Part shown: positions 16,281 to 25,121 of the stretch, one piece after another
How positions within the stretch are numbered: position 1 is the first letter of the stretch
How the letters are laid out: the number at the start of each line of letters is the position of its first letter
From: Mucilaginibacter sp. OK268
GTDB lineage: Bacteria > Bacteroidota > Bacteroidia > Sphingobacteriales > Sphingobacteriaceae
Length of the DNA stretch: 64,000 nt
Assembly: GCF_900103125.1 (NCBI RefSeq)
Contig: NZ_FNJV01000007.1
Location: 124,001-188,000, forward strand
Direction of reading: 5' to 3'
Notes under the pieces: model-generated
The model's input: the letters and a program-made list of their open reading frames with translations, nothing else
Database searches by the model: none
What the model was told of the DNA's origin: nothing
Position numbers and translations under genes: made by a program

Positions 16281-17549
16281 TCAAAATTGATCGCTTTTTA
16301 TAGCCTGTAATTTGTAATGCTCGTAGTTTTTAAGTTCTATCGCGTTGGCAGCCTCATCTACAGTCCGTTGCATTTCTTTTAGGAAACTTTTAAATACCTT
16401 TTCTTTCCAGGGCAGTTGAAGCAATAATCGCAGCATGGAAGTTTGCAACCACAATTGACTTTTTGACTTAGCCACCATCTCTTTTAAAACAGTTAACCCT
16501 AACTGCTGATTGGCTTTCACAAACCATCTCATTTGACTCTCGTAATTGGCAAATGCCGCCTGATGATTACCGGGCGAGGCCGCGAGTTCACCGGCTAGTA
16601 TATAAGCGCCAACCAAGGCGAGGCTGCTGCCCTGGCCAGAGGCAGGAGAGGGACAATAACCGGCATCGCCAAGCAGTACTACACGACCGTTGGACAAACT
16701 TTCTGTTTTTACCTGGCTAATGGCGTCGAAGTAAAAGTCGGGCGTATCATGAATGGCATCCAGGATTTTGGAGATGGCTGGTCCTTCATTTTTAAAATGA
16801 TCAATCACCATTTGTTTTTGCCGAGTTATATCGCGATGATCATATTCCGTAGCTGGTGCAGCAAACATCAATAAGGCTTTGGCCTCCTGGTCCTTACCTG
16901 TGCTGTATATATTTACAATTTTACCTACAGCCGGGTAACTCAGCTCCCAGTGATCGAGGTTAAAATAGTTGGGAATGGTGAAAATGGATACAAAATATCC
17001 CAGATGATCAACAGATATCTTTTCCTTATCAAAAGCTAAGCCGCGCACATTTGATCGTAAGCCATCGGCAGCAACAAGCAGGTTAAATTCACGTTGTTCG
17101 CCATCTTTAAGGGTAACGGTTACGTATTCATCGGTTTGTGTTATGGCTGTAATAGCATCATCAAAAATATATTTCGTTTGGTCTTTTGTTTCGTCATAAA
17201 GTATGCCCGAGAGTTCGCCCCGCATAATCTCTATGTCGGTATCCTGCCGCATGCCAAATATATTGGGATCATTCAGGTCGGCATATCGTTTCCCGTTGGC
17301 ATCTATCATGGATGAGCCGCGCATGGCCGTATTTAATTCCTTCACCTGGTTTAAAATACCCATACGCCGAGCTACATCTGTAGCCACCCCGCGAAGGTCG
17401 ATGCGATAACCTCCTTTACGCAGTTCAGGTGCCTTTTCAATAACGGTAACATTAAACCCATATTGGTTTAGCCAATAGGCCAGGGCAGGGCCGGCTATGC
17501 TTGCGCCTGATATTAAAATATTCCTGTTGTTTAAGTCGTTGTTCATCAT
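16281..17549 (-). CDS. FAD-dependent monooxygenase, PHBH/TetX-like
   Basis: A 422-residue class A flavoprotein monooxygenase. The Rossmann motif ILISGASIAGPALAYWL binds FAD near the N-terminus, followed by the GGYRIDLRG region. The second FAD motif is VVLLGDAGYCPSPASGQGSSLAL (split across about residues 285-308). It would use NAD(P)H and O2 to hydroxylate an aromatic or polyketide-like substrate; TetX-type tetracycline inactivation belongs to the same fold, but sequence alone does not prove it. It is divergent from an AraC regulator 164 bases away, a likely local control pair. Confidence 0.85.
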   Translation of the reverse strand: MMNNDLNNRNILISGASIAGPALAYWLNQYGFNVTVIEKAPELRKGGYRIDLRGVATDVARRMGILNQVKELNTAMRGSSMIDANGKRYADLNDPNIFGMRQDTDIEIMRGELSGILYDETKDQTKYIFDDAITAITQTDEYVTVTLKDGEQREFNLLVAADGLRSNVRGLAFDKEKISVDHLGYFVSIFTIPNYFNLDHWELSYPAVGKIVNIYSTGKDQEAKALLMFAAPATEYDHRDITRQKQMVIDHFKNEGPAISKILDAIHDTPDFYFDAISQVKTESLSNGRVVLLGDAGYCPSPASGQGSSLALVGAYILAGELAASPGNHQAAFANYESQMRWFVKANQQLGLTVLKEMVAKSKSQLWLQTSMLRLLLQLPWKEKVFKSFLKEMQRTVDEAANAIELKNYEHYKLQAIKSDQF

Positions 17550-17713
17550 AGGTCATCAAATAACAGGTCAAATATGATGAGGTAGCGAAGTTTTTTTTAA
17601 TGGATTTCGGTCAAATGCCCTAAATTATCGGTGAATACGGGCAAAGTTAAATTGAAATTATTTAAACAGCGATGACTTTATAATCACCAGGGTTTTATAG
17701 GTTTGTTATCACA

Positions 17714-18577
17714 ATGGAAAAACAGGATCTTTTAAGGATGCAGGTTGATAAGGAATTGAAAGATTCCTTTGCCATCAATTATTTGCACGATCATGTTTTT
17801 GAAACCTCAACTGTTTGCAGGATCAATTATCACCGCGTTTTTATAATTAAACAAGGAAGCGGCACCCTCCGGATAGATGACAATGTTTATCCAATCTCAG
17901 GTAACGAACTGTTTTTATTGGCCAAAGGGCAGTTATATTCCTTTGAGGAGGGAGCTACTATAACCGGCTACGAGCTTTCTTTCGGTGATTGTTTTTGGGA
18001 AAAAGCTCCGGATAGTGCCAGCAATTGTAAAGCGGTGCTGTTTAATAATGCCGCGGACAACCAGCAATTGCCCTTGAATAGTGCTGATCACTCAGAATTG
18101 GATATCCTGTTTCATACCCTTTACCTGGAGTTTTTAAAAGATGATTATCCTAATAAGCTGGATGCAATGGCCGCTTATTTAAAGATCATCATGATCAAGA
18201 TAGCCAATGTGAACGCCTCACTTGCCCGTGGCTATGATAGTTATGAAAACCAGGTTTACCGGCAATACCTGGAGCTGGTGAGCAGCCAGTATCAAAGCAC
18301 GCATGAGGTAGCCGATTTTGCCCGTCAGCTGGGAATTCCGGCACGTAAACTGTCTGATCTGTGCAGGCGTTGTAGTGGTAAAGGCGCCAAGGATATCATT
18401 AACGGACAAATCATCGCCGAAGCCAAACGTTCCCTGCAATTCTCGTCCAAACCGGTTAAGGAGATCGCCTATCATCTTAATTTTTCAACGCCCGATCAGT
18501 TCAGTCACTTTTTTAAGAAAAATACGCTGATATCACCCAATGATTACCGCGACCGCTTTGTAAATATTGGCATGTGA
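17714..18577 (+). CDS. AraC family transcriptional regulator
   Basis: A 287-residue regulator with an N-terminal cupin-like sensing domain (about 15-110, including RVFIIKQGSGTLRIDDNVYPI) and a C-terminal double HTH (about 190-285, including VADFARQLGIPARKLSDLC and PVKEIAYHLNFSTPDQFSHFFKK). A -7-like TAGGTTTG at 17698-17705 lies just before the start, giving a very short leader. It is divergent from the FAD monooxygenase and followed at 69 bases by the HD-domain gene; either could be its target. Confidence 0.88.
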   Translation: MEKQDLLRMQVDKELKDSFAINYLHDHVFETSTVCRINYHRVFIIKQGSGTLRIDDNVYPISGNELFLLAKGQLYSFEEGATITGYELSFGDCFWEKAPDSASNCKAVLFNNAADNQQLPLNSADHSELDILFHTLYLEFLKDDYPNKLDAMAAYLKIIMIKIANVNASLARGYDSYENQVYRQYLELVSSQYQSTHEVADFARQLGIPARKLSDLCRRCSGKGAKDIINGQIIAEAKRSLQFSSKPVKEIAYHLNFSTPDQFSHFFKKNTLISPNDYRDRFVNIGM

Positions 18578-18646
18578 TCAACCGTTTTTAACATTTACCG
18601 GGACACATAGCACAGCTAATTTTGCTGATATAAAATCAATAAAATT

Positions 18647-19297
18647 ATGTCTGTAAATAAAGTGAAAACAATTGCCGGGATCACCATCCCCGATAGTACT
18701 ATCGCCACCCAGGCCACCGAGCTTTTATTAGAGCATGGTACCGAATTTATCTATAACCATTCGCTCAGGGTATTCCTTTTTTCATCGCTGAACGGAAATC
18801 GCAATAACTTACCGTATGATGCCGAACTGTTATACGTGAGCTCGGTATTTCACGACCTGGGTTTAACCAAACATTATAGCAGTCCCGATCTGCGTTTTGA
18901 AGTAGATGGCGCCAATGCCGCCCGCGATTTTCTGAAAAGTCATGGACTGCCCAAGGAATCCTTACAACTGGTTTGGGATACCATCGCCCTGCACACCACC
19001 ATCGGCATTGCCGAGCACAAAGAGCCCGAAGTAGCCCTGATGTATTCGGGGGTAGGTCTGGATGTCATGGGTGAGGGTTATGAAAACCTGAGCACTGAAA
19101 ACAGGGAAGAGATCATCCATGCCTTTCCGCGTAATGATTTTAAGAAAAATATTATCCCAACTTTCTTCAGCGGCTTTGAGCATAAAACGGAAACCACCTT
19201 TGGCAATATCAAGGCCGATGTGTGCGCCTATATGATCCCGAACTTTCACCGCAAAAATTTCTGTGATTGTATTTTGCATTCGCCATGGAGTGAGTAA
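18647..19297 (+). CDS. HD-domain hydrolase, cyanamide-hydratase-like
   Basis: A 216-residue protein with HD metal-site residues H38 (NHSLRV), H69-D70 (SVFHDLGLTKHY) and H116 (DTIALHTTIGI). The overall pattern HSLR..HDLG..ALHTT resembles the cyanamide hydratase-like branch (Ddi2/Ddi3) of HD proteins more than nucleotide phosphohydrolases. The true substrate in bacteria is uncertain. It has no signal peptide. It sits 69 bases downstream of the AraC gene on the same strand and may be co-transcribed. Confidence 0.75.
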   Translation: MSVNKVKTIAGITIPDSTIATQATELLLEHGTEFIYNHSLRVFLFSSLNGNRNNLPYDAELLYVSSVFHDLGLTKHYSSPDLRFEVDGANAARDFLKSHGLPKESLQLVWDTIALHTTIGIAEHKEPEVALMYSGVGLDVMGEGYENLSTENREEIIHAFPRNDFKKNIIPTFFSGFEHKTETTFGNIKADVCAYMIPNFHRKNFCDCILHSPWSE

Positions 19298-19330
19298 GGG
19301 GGGAAATAATTATCGAATAACAACCCCATA

Positions 19331-19415
19331 TGTCATTGCGAGGAGGAACGACGAAGCAATCTCATCGCGTTCAATATGCAAGCGAGGAGATTGCCACGCT
19401 GCGCTCGCAATGACA
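19331..19415. repeat. Palindromic intergenic repeat, family B
   Basis: An 85-base element begins TGTCATTGCGAGG and ends CTCGCAATGACA. Inner arms AGCAATCTC / GAGATTGC enclose a variable tip. This TGTCATTGCGAGGAACGAAGCAATCTC type is a repeat I recognise as scattered through many Sphingobacteriaceae genomes. Only one copy lies in this window. Confidence 0.85.
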
Positions 19416-19548
19416 TATTTTATAATTTATTTATTGACTCAGGTGTTTGAAATTCTCTCACCATTAATCATATTTTAATTAAATATTTATTCAGGACAGT
19501 AGTTTTGTGCTATACCCCACTTCGCAAACCTGTTTAAAAACCTGGATA

Positions 19549-20796
19549 ATGAATCTACCCGTATTAATTCTAAAAAGAGTTTATGGCTGCACTATGGTGG
19601 CAGCCCTGTTGTTTATCTGCTTGCTTAGTAAGGCTACCCCGCTTCCTGATCGCGGTGATTATCAATTCGACAAAAAAATATCGCGCAAGGTATTGGAAAA
19701 CTATCTCGACCGTTCCATTACTATACAAAGCTTGCTGGTAGGCAAGGGCAATTTTGACGATAACCTGCGCATGATTAAAAATATTGGCGCAAAATTTATC
19801 GGTCGGGCTGTTTGCCAGTGGGGCGGGGAAGATGAGATCACCCAGAATCTGGTCAAAGAAAAGGAACTGGCAGCTAAGGTACATGCAGCCGACGCTGACA
19901 TTATTTTACAAGCCTGCATCTTCGAGATCGTAACTCCCAAAGTAGAGCAACTACCCATACCCGCATGGGCCTTTGAGGCATTGGGCATACCGGTACAAAA
20001 TCGGAATTTTAGCTATGCCGATATGCTGTATCCCAACGGTAAATTTAAAGGTCAATGGGGCAGGGGCTCCGTACCCGATGTAAGCAGGACCGAAACCAAA
20101 TTATTCTTCTATTTTCTGGCTAAATCATATATCGACGCCGGTATCGAAGGGATTCATTTCGGGCAAGTAGAGCTGATGAATAAAAATGATCCTAACCTGG
20201 ATAATTACGCACAGATACTGACCCTGATCCGCGCTTATGCCAACAAACATGCCCGCAGGCATATGATCATTTGCGATTCGCATGTACCCAGCGGAGGTTT
20301 TGTACGCAATGGCAAGCTTTTGATGGATGTTCATGCCTTTCCGCTCCGCATTATGGAAACTTCAGGCAAACCCGAGGAGGCTACATTGCAGGTAGGTCAT
20401 ACCGATGCGCTTTACCTGCGTAGCAAGGGCGGCATTACGCCCAGCGGCTGGACCTGCGAACATCTGCCATACCTGGTGGAGTTTGATAACTATGGGGTGA
20501 GTAAAAAGCCCGGGCAGGAAAACGCTGGTGACATCCCTTTTTGGGTTTGGGGGTATGACGAGATCAGCTGGTTCGCTCATCAGAATAAGACATACCGCAC
20601 CCAATGGCTCCATTATGCGTACGACTGGCTTAAGAAAACCGACCCGAACGGTCACCTGGAAATGCCCGGCGGCAGGCAAACCACATCACCTATTGATAAA
20701 AAACGCTGGTATTATGCCAATAATCCCGGCACCGAAGTACCCGACGGGCATGGTGATGAGGATACTATACGGGATATTTGGGTTAAAGGCAAATAA
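19549..20796 (+). CDS. Secreted protein of unknown function, possibly TIM-barrel
   Basis: A 415-residue protein with an N-terminal signal peptide (MNLPVLILKRVYGCTMVAALLF, cleaved near SKATPLPD). The body has features reminiscent of glycosidase-like TIM barrels: FIGRAVCQWGGE, HAADADIILQACIFE, an acidic strand end GIEGIHFGQVELMN, then MIICDSHVPSG and LLMDVHAFP, and an aromatic-rich PFWVWGYDEISWFAH. Glu/Asp at strand ends (E in GQVEL, D in ICDSH, D in GYDE) could be catalytic. I cannot place it in a named family. It stands alone between two palindromic repeats. The upstream in-frame start at 19507 would spoil the signal peptide. Confidence 0.7.
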   Translation: MNLPVLILKRVYGCTMVAALLFICLLSKATPLPDRGDYQFDKKISRKVLENYLDRSITIQSLLVGKGNFDDNLRMIKNIGAKFIGRAVCQWGGEDEITQNLVKEKELAAKVHAADADIILQACIFEIVTPKVEQLPIPAWAFEALGIPVQNRNFSYADMLYPNGKFKGQWGRGSVPDVSRTETKLFFYFLAKSYIDAGIEGIHFGQVELMNKNDPNLDNYAQILTLIRAYANKHARRHMIICDSHVPSGGFVRNGKLLMDVHAFPLRIMETSGKPEEATLQVGHTDALYLRSKGGITPSGWTCEHLPYLVEFDNYGVSKKPGQENAGDIPFWVWGYDEISWFAHQNKTYRTQWLHYAYDWLKKTDPNGHLEMPGGRQTTSPIDKKRWYYANNPGTEVPDGHGDEDTIRDIWVKGK

Positions 20797-20807
20797 GATA
20801 AAAAGGC

Positions 20808-20881
20808 TGTCATGCTGAGCACCGTCGAAGCATGGTGGGTGGACCTCTGCGCTCTACCCTTCGACGGAGCTCAGGGTGACA
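20808..20881. repeat. Palindromic intergenic repeat, family A copy 2
   Basis: The same layout as 13218-13291: TGTCATGCTGAGC to GCTCAGGGTGACA with CCGTCGAAG / CTTCGACGG inside. Flanking AAAAGGC and GGCCTTT extend the stem, so here it may also terminate the upstream gene (stop at 20796). Confidence 0.88.
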
Positions 20882-20967
20882 GGCCTTTCTTTGCGTCTCT
20901 ACAAAAACAAAACGGACTGATAAGTTTTGCCTATCTGACCGTTTGCATGTCCCGGTTTGAAGAATTG

Positions 20968-22266
20968 TTATGATCTGAAGATCATCCTTAACGATTGATC
21001 CTTTGACATGTATGCAGTGCCCCAATTATACAGGGTTTTTAATTTGTTACGATAGTTGACCAATGATATCAGGTGGATGAACAGCCACATAAACAAGGCC
21101 ATAATGCCGCCAATATGCAGTTTGTTCTTAAACAGATCGACCACGGCTTTATTACGACCAATAATAGCCATATCGCCTTTGTCAAAGTAGTTGAAAGCGC
21201 TCATCGGCTTAGCTTTTTGCATGGCTATGAAGTTTTTAGCCAGGTTACGGCCCTGTTGTATGGCTACCTGCGCCAGTTGCGGATGACCTTTAGGGTAACG
21301 TTCGTCGGTTATTTGTACGCTGGCATCGCCAATGGCGTATACGTTTTCCAGTCCAATTACCTGGTTAAATTCATTGGTGATCATTCTGCGGCCAACACCC
21401 AGGCTGCTTTCCGGTATGCCTTCAAAAGTATTGGCGGTGATGCCTGCGGCCCAGATCAAGGTTCCAGCCTCAATGGTTTCGGCGGTTGAAAGAGCGACCT
21501 CGTGTTTATCATAGTCCTTAACCTGTGTGTTCAGTTTTACTTTTACACCAAGGTCTGAAAGTACCTTATAAGCTTCCTGGTGTGTTTTTTCGCTCATGGG
21601 GCCCAACAGGTTTTTGCCGCCATCAACAATATATATCCCACCCGGAGTACCTTTCAGCTCGGGGTAATCTTTCAGGAAAATGTTCTTTTTCATTTCGGCC
21701 AGCATCCCGGCAATTTCCACCCCGGTTGGGCCGCCACCTGCTACCACAATGGTTAACAATTTTTTTCGTTCGGCCAGGTCTTTGGTCATCGCGGCCTGTT
21801 CCATGGTTTGCAGTAAAGCATTACGCATGTGCAGGGCATCATCGATAGTTTTCATGGGGATGGCGTTCTTTTGAACATTTTCCATCCCAAAAAAGTTTAT
21901 CCGGGCACCTGAAGCAAACACCAGATAGTCATATTTAAGTTCTTCGTTGGTTAAGTGTACGGTTTGTGATGAAGGGTCGATCTTTACTACTTCGGCCATG
22001 CGGTAACTGATCCGTTTATTACGGAACATTTTACGGAATGGGTAACTGATATCTGATGGGTCCAAAAAGCTGGTGGCCACCTGGTAAAGCAGGGGAGGGA
22101 AGTAGTTATAATTGTTTTTATCAAGCAAAATAACCTGGTAGTTTTTGTTTTTGGCTACTTGTTCGGCCAGGTTTATCCCGGCAAATCCACCTCCAACAAT
22201 AACAATTTTTTTAACAGCATTTTGGACATTGCCCGTAGCTGTAGGTATAGTTTTAGGAGTGCTCAT
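20968..22266 (-). CDS. ndh: Type II NADH dehydrogenase
   Basis: A 432-residue peripheral-membrane flavoprotein that passes electrons from NADH to quinone without pumping protons. An FAD-binding GGGFAGINLAEQVAK motif is near residue 25, an NAD-binding VVAGGGPTGVEIAG motif near 165, and GLENVYAIGDAS is the third flavin motif. The C-terminus has an amphipathic or hydrophobic anchor (HIGGIMALFMWLFIHLISLV) as in NDH-2. Start 22266 (MSTPKTIPT) is preferred because the earlier ATG at 22299 would lie over a palindrome (22285-22299) that looks like an operator. Confidence 0.9.
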   Translation of the reverse strand: MSTPKTIPTATGNVQNAVKKIVIVGGGFAGINLAEQVAKNKNYQVILLDKNNYNYFPPLLYQVATSFLDPSDISYPFRKMFRNKRISYRMAEVVKIDPSSQTVHLTNEELKYDYLVFASGARINFFGMENVQKNAIPMKTIDDALHMRNALLQTMEQAAMTKDLAERKKLLTIVVAGGGPTGVEIAGMLAEMKKNIFLKDYPELKGTPGGIYIVDGGKNLLGPMSEKTHQEAYKVLSDLGVKVKLNTQVKDYDKHEVALSTAETIEAGTLIWAAGITANTFEGIPESSLGVGRRMITNEFNQVIGLENVYAIGDASVQITDERYPKGHPQLAQVAIQQGRNLAKNFIAMQKAKPMSAFNYFDKGDMAIIGRNKAVVDLFKNKLHIGGIMALFMWLFIHLISLVNYRNKLKTLYNWGTAYMSKDQSLRMIFRS

Positions 22267-22284
22267 TTTATCAATTATTTGATA

Positions 22285-22299
22285 GTGTACTTTATACAC
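22285..22299. promoter_or_regulatory. GTGTA-N5-TACAC palindrome at ndh start
   Basis: GTGTACTTTATACAC lies 18 bases upstream of the ndh ATG. The same GTGTAYTTTATACAC sequence recurs at 22386-22400, centre to centre 101 bases. Its position suggests a repressor site in the ndh promoter or leader. Confidence 0.6.
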
Positions 22300-22385
22300 A
22301 AATATACCTCTGTTTTATCATTTATGTATGTTTTTGGGCGCTTATTTGGGCTGATATAAAAGTATTTACAATAGGATGATTAAGT

Positions 22386-22400
22386 GTGTATTTTATACAC
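22386..22400. promoter_or_regulatory. Second GTGTA-N5-TACAC palindrome
   Basis: GTGTATTTTATACAC, followed by another half-site GTGTA at 22404. Together with 22285-22299 it forms a pair of near-identical sites in the ndh upstream region. Confidence 0.6.
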
Positions 22401-22450
22401 TAAGTGTAAGGAAAAAAGGTGATAACTCATAAAAAGACAGTCATACAAAC

Positions 22451-22494
22451 AGGGTGTCATGGTTCGACTGAGCTCAGGGTGGCACCCTTTTTTT
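22451..22494 (+). terminator. Family A repeat remnant ending in a T run
   Basis: AGGGTGTCA (22451-22459) pairs with TGGCACCCT (22480-22488) around GTTCGACTGAGCTCAG and is followed by a run of T. The inner sequence matches the family A palindromes, but the long tip is missing. There is no + strand gene immediately upstream, so it is probably a decayed repeat. Confidence 0.6.
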
Positions 22495-22707
22495 AGCCTA
22501 TGGTCGGTGTCATCACCGCACCATACATTAGGTAGTTTGATAAAGTGCTGTATAGAAAACGCAAAACTACCCGGAAGAAGTATTAAATATCGTGTTATTA
22601 TCAGGTAAATGAATATGATATTTAATTCTCTGTATAATGAAATATGTAATAATATTTATGAAAAATTATTATTATCTTGATGCAACTATTAACAAAAAGT
22701 AAAAACC

Positions 22708-23025
22708 ATGAAAAAAATCAAGCTTACATTATTGACGCTGGCCTTAGTAATTGGCATCTGCGGAGCATTTGCGTTTAAGACACCCGTTCATCATGAAAAA
22801 AAGTTTTTAGTACTGTATTGGTATCCGGTTAATACAGCCGGCCAAATAGCAGGCCCGCATCTTTTTAGTGATGCTGTTTCCAAAGCTGCGGCTATAGCAG
22901 GACAGGATTGTAAAGATTCTCCAAATCAACCAGTGTGCCTTTATGGCGATACAGATCCAGAGCTTCTGGTCGGTACATCAATCGGTTCACCCAATTCCGG
23001 TCATGCAGTTCTGAAGAGTAATTAA
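22708..23025 (+). CDS. Small secreted protein, DUF6520-like
   Basis: A 105-residue protein with a clear signal peptide (MKKIKLTLLTLALVIGICGAFA). The mature part is short, with YWYPVNTAGQIAG and two cysteines (in GQDCKDS and QPVCLYG) that could form a disulfide. It resembles small Bacteroidota-specific exported proteins (DUF6520-type, from memory). There is no functional clue beyond export. It stands alone, with a bidirectional terminator 50 bases downstream. Confidence 0.7.
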   Translation: MKKIKLTLLTLALVIGICGAFAFKTPVHHEKKFLVLYWYPVNTAGQIAGPHLFSDAVSKAAAIAGQDCKDSPNQPVCLYGDTDPELLVGTSIGSPNSGHAVLKSN

Positions 23026-23074
23026 TATCGGAGGATAGACATCTTTTAAGAGAATAGAATATTTAAATAGTTAT

Positions 23075-23105
23075 AAACCCCGGGATACATAGTGTCCCGG
23101 GGTTT
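23075..23105. terminator. Bidirectional terminator
   Basis: AAACCCCGGGA (23075-23085) and TCCCGGGGTTT (23095-23105) form a perfect 11-bp GC-rich stem between convergent genes. It ends two bases from the stop codon of the minus-strand gene. Confidence 0.88.
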
Positions 23106-23106
23106 A

Positions 23107-25020
23107 TTATATCACCTCGATAACAAGGGTAGCTTCGTTCTGATCTATACTCAAGGGGAGAGCCTCCAGGCCCGGCACAAAATTGAATACCCTGCCTTTA
23201 TCGGTGGTAGGCATGGCCGTTAACTTATAGGTTGATGTTATTTGTAAGGTGCTCTTGCCCTTGCTTACTCTGATCTGTTTTTCATCGAGAGTGAATTTTT
23301 CCGTTGATTTGGAAACTACCGGCAAAATGATCCTGGTCTGCCCATCGTAACCGGTTTTTTCAATGCTGAATTTGATAATTACCCGCTCGCCGGCAAACTG
23401 GTAAGTTACCTGGCAGTTTACTTCGCCTGCCGGCGGATTTTGCTGGTTTTTATCCACCAGTTTTGACCGTGTTTTGATAACCTCTTGTCCGCTGATGTCC
23501 CCGCGCGCTATCTGAGCTCCCAGATCGTTGATATTCATAAATACCGATTCACCTACCCGGAGTTCTATACGTGGCGTCAGCGGCATGGATAATGGGTCTG
23601 TATCGAGCTGCATGTTATCGGCCTCAAACAATTGATACTGGTTCATGCTGCCGGCAAATATGGGGCCCGTTTTTGGGTGCCAAAGCATGGTGAGGGCGCC
23701 GCCTGTAGTGTGGCCGTTTTTGGTTTCCTTATATTCCCTGTCGTACCCGGTAATAGTCGCCCTGAATTTCCCTTTGGCTACCAGCCAGGTTTGTATATCG
23801 TTAAAAGCCCGGATGCCATAGGTTTCTTCGCGGGGGAGTTTTATGCTATCGACATTTACTTTGGCTGGTTGATGCTCGTGCTCCAATATCGTCGTTAAAG
23901 CTTTGATATGGCAAAAAGTATGATGCACACAAACCGGTACCTGGTGCGATACATAATGCGGTCCGCCATACAGTAAATTATCCTTGGTGCATTCCTGTAG
24001 TAATTGGGTGTTCCGCAGTGCCACTTTATAAAACCTCGGGTCACGACCGGCCATCAGGGTATAGGCCGCCTGGCAGCCATCGCTGGTACGGCTACCCCAG
24101 TAGGTCCATTTATAATTACGTGTGCCCCAGCTGTTGTCCCAGCCGCCATCGGGCAGCATAAACTCCATATGGGTTTTTAAACTACGGGTTACCGCATCCA
24201 ATACTTCTTCGTCCTTTGTCAATAAGCCATAAAGCACCAGCGAGGGCAATGACTCTTCGACATTATAACCCAGGTCGACAGAAAAACATCCCTTAGGACT
24301 TGCTTTACTGTTAGGGCCGCCTTCGCCGTAGATGAAACCATCTTTAGGCGTGATGTATTTTAAAGCCGTGTGCGCAAACTCCCGGCCTTTGTCTTTATAC
24401 TTTGGAATATCCAGCATAGTGCCTATCAGCGATAGCGCGTAGGAGGCGGTAATAGGATAGTTAACATTGCCATACTCCATCGAAAAATTGGTGTACACGT
24501 AGTCGGCAGCCTTTTGCAGGCGGTCGGTAAGCTCGGCTTTAAAGCTTTTATCCATGATGGATCCATGATTTTTCAGGGTTTCGGCCAATGCTATCGACGA
24601 AAACACGGTAGTACCTTTCCAGGAGCCTTTCACGGGTTCATTCAACCAGGAACCATCGGGCTGGCTTACCCGGGTTTTCATCCAGCGATAAAGCAATGCG
24701 GCTGCATCGGTGTATTTGGAATCACCGGTTTTTTGGGCCAGATGGTAGAAGGGGTAAATAGCATCACTGCCACGACCATGAACCGCTTTGTTTGCCGGGC
24801 AATATAAGCCGCCGTAATTATCGGTGTTTGATTTATCCAGAACCTGTAACGCCAACAGGCCTTTGGCCCATTGCCCTAACAGCTGATCGCTCAAGGCATA
24901 CAGATCATCAGTAACAGGAGGAACAGTTAAGGCGGAAGCATTGGCAAATGGCGATACGCTGATCAACCCTGCTGTTCCAATAGCGGTGGTTTTAATGAAA
25001 CTTCTTCTGGATAATATCAT
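23107..25020 (-). CDS. Tat-exported protein, possible (alpha/alpha) toroid carbohydrate-active enzyme
   Basis: A 637-residue protein with a twin-arginine signal (SRRSFIKTTAIGTAGLI at residues 4-20). The N-terminal about 350 residues are helical, with repeated motifs of the (alpha/alpha) toroid type (AIYPFYHLAQKTGDSKYTDAA, FSSIALAETLKNHGS, TSDGCQAAYTLMAGRD). A beta-sandwich-like C-terminal half follows (GGALTMLWHPKTGPIFAG onward). This layout resembles heparinase/alginate-lyase-type polysaccharide lyases or GH proteins, but I see no decisive catalytic motif. Tat export implies folding, perhaps with a cofactor, before secretion. It is monocistronic. Confidence 0.7.
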   Translation of the reverse strand: MILSRRSFIKTTAIGTAGLISVSPFANASALTVPPVTDDLYALSDQLLGQWAKGLLALQVLDKSNTDNYGGLYCPANKAVHGRGSDAIYPFYHLAQKTGDSKYTDAAALLYRWMKTRVSQPDGSWLNEPVKGSWKGTTVFSSIALAETLKNHGSIMDKSFKAELTDRLQKAADYVYTNFSMEYGNVNYPITASYALSLIGTMLDIPKYKDKGREFAHTALKYITPKDGFIYGEGGPNSKASPKGCFSVDLGYNVEESLPSLVLYGLLTKDEEVLDAVTRSLKTHMEFMLPDGGWDNSWGTRNYKWTYWGSRTSDGCQAAYTLMAGRDPRFYKVALRNTQLLQECTKDNLLYGGPHYVSHQVPVCVHHTFCHIKALTTILEHEHQPAKVNVDSIKLPREETYGIRAFNDIQTWLVAKGKFRATITGYDREYKETKNGHTTGGALTMLWHPKTGPIFAGSMNQYQLFEADNMQLDTDPLSMPLTPRIELRVGESVFMNINDLGAQIARGDISGQEVIKTRSKLVDKNQQNPPAGEVNCQVTYQFAGERVIIKFSIEKTGYDGQTRIILPVVSKSTEKFTLDEKQIRVSKGKSTLQITSTYKLTAMPTTDKGRVFNFVPGLEALPLSIDQNEATLVIEVI

Positions 25021-25121
25021 GGTTATAACAGGTATGGATCACAAATGTAATTGATAGAAGATTAGGGATTAAAAAAATCAACTACAACGATGTAATAGGC
25101 TATTTTGTCCTATTTGAGCGG

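Larger units (their letters stand above)
22300..22707. other. 408-base divergent intergenic region, ndh / small secreted protein
   Basis: No gene is visible. It holds the second GTGTA/TACAC palindrome, a shortened family A hairpin (22451-22494) and an AT-rich stretch before the small gene at 22708. Confidence 0.7.

Noticed and set aside
16281..17549. Assignment of the flavin monooxygenase as a tetracycline-inactivating TetX enzyme
   Set aside because: Only the general PHBH/TetX-like fold motifs are visible; substrate specificity cannot be read from them.
22451..22494. GGTTCGACTG considered as a tRNA T-arm
   Set aside because: No acceptor stem or anticodon arm can be formed; the sequence is the remnant of a family A repeat.
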